From Bryopsis sp. KO-2023 (lineage: Eukaryota; Chlorophyta; Ulvophyceae; Bryopsidales; Bryopsidaceae): a stretch of DNA of 64,000 bases. The translations under genes were made by a program, and so were the position numbers. The notes beneath the pieces are model-generated. The model made no database searches. It was not told where the DNA came from and saw only the letters and a list, made by a program, of their open reading frames with translations. The DNA lies in contig BSYQ01000006.1 of NCBI GenBank assembly GCA_030272585.1, positions 6,287,001 through 6,351,000 of the forward strand. Reading direction: 5' to 3'. Below are positions 62,501-64,000 of the stretch, piece by piece; within the stretch, counting starts at the first letter, position 1; each line of letters begins with the position of its first letter.

Positions 62501-63995
62501 ATGGATGAGGAGACGAAAGGGGAGGTCCATCAGGCCATGCAAGATTTTATTCCAAACATGATTTTGAAGAAAACGAGCAGTGTCCGGGCCGTCCTCAATT
62601 GTTTATCTTTTCGTGAACTCAAAATCATCGGCTCCTATCTCTATCAAAGGCACTACAGCGACATTCCCATAGAGGTATTGACCTTAAGCCTCATCTTTTG
62701 ACAGTTTACAATTATTTTTTGCTTTCATCATTGAGGGGTTTTCTCCAGGGGTAATTCTGGTAGGTGATTTTAGTCATCACAGAGAAGAGGGATCCTCCAA
62801 TTCCCTCTTTTGATTGTTTTTTGATTTTTTTTTGGGGGGAAATGTTTTGGAATCTCTCTATTTCTGAAATAGGGAGAAGTGTTGGTTATTTTTTGCCATC
62901 ATTTTTCATTTTGCTTTTTTTTTGCAGGAGGAAGATGATTTGTCGATATATGGTGATGATAGTTATGAAGATTCTGATGAAGATGATGAAGATGACGATG
63001 ATATGCCTGGCTGCCTGTCTCTTTTCAAAGTACTTCACACCCCTCTTTCTAGTAGTTTTTTTTGTTCAAAGAACCCTAATCACTTCTAAAATTTGGAGGC
63101 GATCATCCAGGCAATAATGAGTGCAACGGAGAAAACATTGGCAAAGATAATTATTGAGAATAATACTCCACCACGATGTCAATCTTGTCAATTCTGGATC
63201 ATTACACTGGTGGTTCGATTTTCATGGAATGACAGTCTTGAACGCACCAGCCATATTTTAGTATTATTCGAAAGTATTCTAAAGTTTTCGTTTGCATCTG
63301 TGCTGATCAGGTGTCCAGTGATCTGAACGAGGAAAAAATCGACAGAATCATTGAAATCCTGTGGGAGAGGGAAGATCCTCAAGATATTGCAGGTGAATGA
63401 AATTGATGCTTTAATGCACCATCAAATAAAATCAATCAAGTTTCATAAAGTTTGCTGTGCCCTAAAATTCGCGGTCCTGAAATTTCTCATATATTTGCTT
63501 CACAGAGATTGAAGGAGATGTGGTGAAGCCATTGTCAGGCCTGGATGAAGGATCGCTGGAAGTACAGGTACCACCACCCAGACTATTGATTTTCATTCTA
63601 AAACAGGGGTAGTCTGGAAAAAGAAATCACTTTTTTGTTCCTAAGGCTTTCTGAAGAATGATCGGAACACATGGGGGCTGCAACTGCCGACATCGGTTTT
63701 TCTTTTTCATTTATTGGAATATGCATCTTGAGTGTTTTTCTCTGGAGCTGTAGGAATGGTGGCTGGACCATTTGACTTCTAATCCTTGTTCCGCTGGCTC
63801 TTCGGGGGGCGATCCAAACACTGCCGTTTTGAGATGGGTGTATGGAAATATTGTGAACAGTGGAATGGAGCAGTTTATTGAGTTGCAAAAAACCTTGAGG
63901 GGTGGCAAAGACAGGGATGCGGCCATCATCGACTTGCTTGGGAAAATTGCTGACAAGTGGAGGCATGTCCAAGCATACACTGACAAAAGGAACTG
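56526..63995 (+). CDS. Ubiquitin carboxyl-terminal hydrolase-related protein (DUF627/DUF629), 5' part
   Basis: N-terminal part of a large plant-type protein; family members carry a USP (C19) domain at the C-terminus, often catalytically dead. Eighteen exons, the last unfinished: 56526-56807, 57128-57319, 57497-57667, 58034-58218, 58412-58646, ~58723-59103, 59355-59569, 59849-59937, 60083-60223, 60500-60566, 60860-60988, 61300-61719, 62040-62221, 62479-62674, 62928-63029, 63311-63392, 63506-63567, 63754-63995. Family match: ASLSPNSLSCVALKSTLVVS resembles the DUF627 segment. KERYMDVEGFWTRASKEKRR then REVLKVPL, followed by YWICPACDQKY...HIDLFHE, match DUF629 and its C2H2 finger. Further on are Cys pairs (CSKCQ; CFACINCYH) and acidic stretches. 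The ~58723-59103 exon may hide one more intron. The USP domain lies outside the window. Confidence 0.75.
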
Positions 63996-64000
63996 GTAAG

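Noticed and set aside
63093..63200. Extra exon of the DUF629 gene (EAIIQAIMSATEKTLAK)
   Set aside because: Reads like a helix, but no acceptor/donor pair in a fitting phase was found; left out of the exon list.

Overview
The window is eukaryotic nuclear DNA, most likely from a green plant or alga, perhaps a streptophyte alga (genus not determinable here). The host genes are rich in GT-AG introns. They include a plant-type [2Fe-2S] ferredoxin, a chloroplast-type dihydropyrimidine dehydrogenase (PYD1), an MLO seven-transmembrane protein and a plant-type DUF627/DUF629 ubiquitin-hydrolase-related protein. Nothing looks bacterial or organellar.

Layout: (1) 1-6.2 kb: 5' exons of an aldehyde dehydrogenase (-), a three-exon ferredoxin gene (+), and one or two unknown genes including a 567-codon coiled-coil ORF. 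(2) 6,215-37,501: a 31-kb nest of mobile elements. The outermost is a retrovirus-like LTR retrotransposon (here R3, +). Its gag-pro ORF is split by a two-gene hAT transposon (6,875-22,669). That hAT is itself split by a Ty3/gypsy chromovirus (R1, 8,282-17,300, -) and by a 465-bp hAT MITE. The R3 pol ORF is split by a small non-autonomous LTR element (R2, 24,182-26,259) and by a second chromovirus (R4, 28,147-35,728, -). Every junction has a perfect target-site duplication. Removing each insertion restores the reading frame, and the LTR pairs look identical by eye, so the stack is young. (3) 37.5-42.1 kb: a CACTA-type element with 64-bp tandem repeats and no transposase, sitting inside a small MITE, then a cluster of GGGCCA motifs. 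(4) 42.4-64 kb: intronless PYD1 (+), a possible membrane protein (-), a 12-exon MLO gene (+), a 6-exon NECAP-like endocytic adaptor (-), and the first 18 or so exons of the DUF627/DUF629 gene (+), which runs off the right edge.

The best candidates for new biology are in the nest. All four LTR elements, although unrelated in their LTRs, share one 12-nt primer-binding site (TGGTTTCGGAGC), which is not the usual initiator-Met site. R3 fuses protease to a Gag with membrane-like segments and reaches pol through a textbook -1 frameshift signal (A_AAA_AAC, 7-nt spacer, GNRA hairpin). R1 uses G_GGA_AAC and carries extra ORFs before gag and after pol. The hAT carries a convergent, intron-containing second gene with 45-bp coding repeats, and dense GATCGG arrays at both ends.

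Exon limits were read by eye from splice consensus and phase; no alignment or transcript evidence was available.
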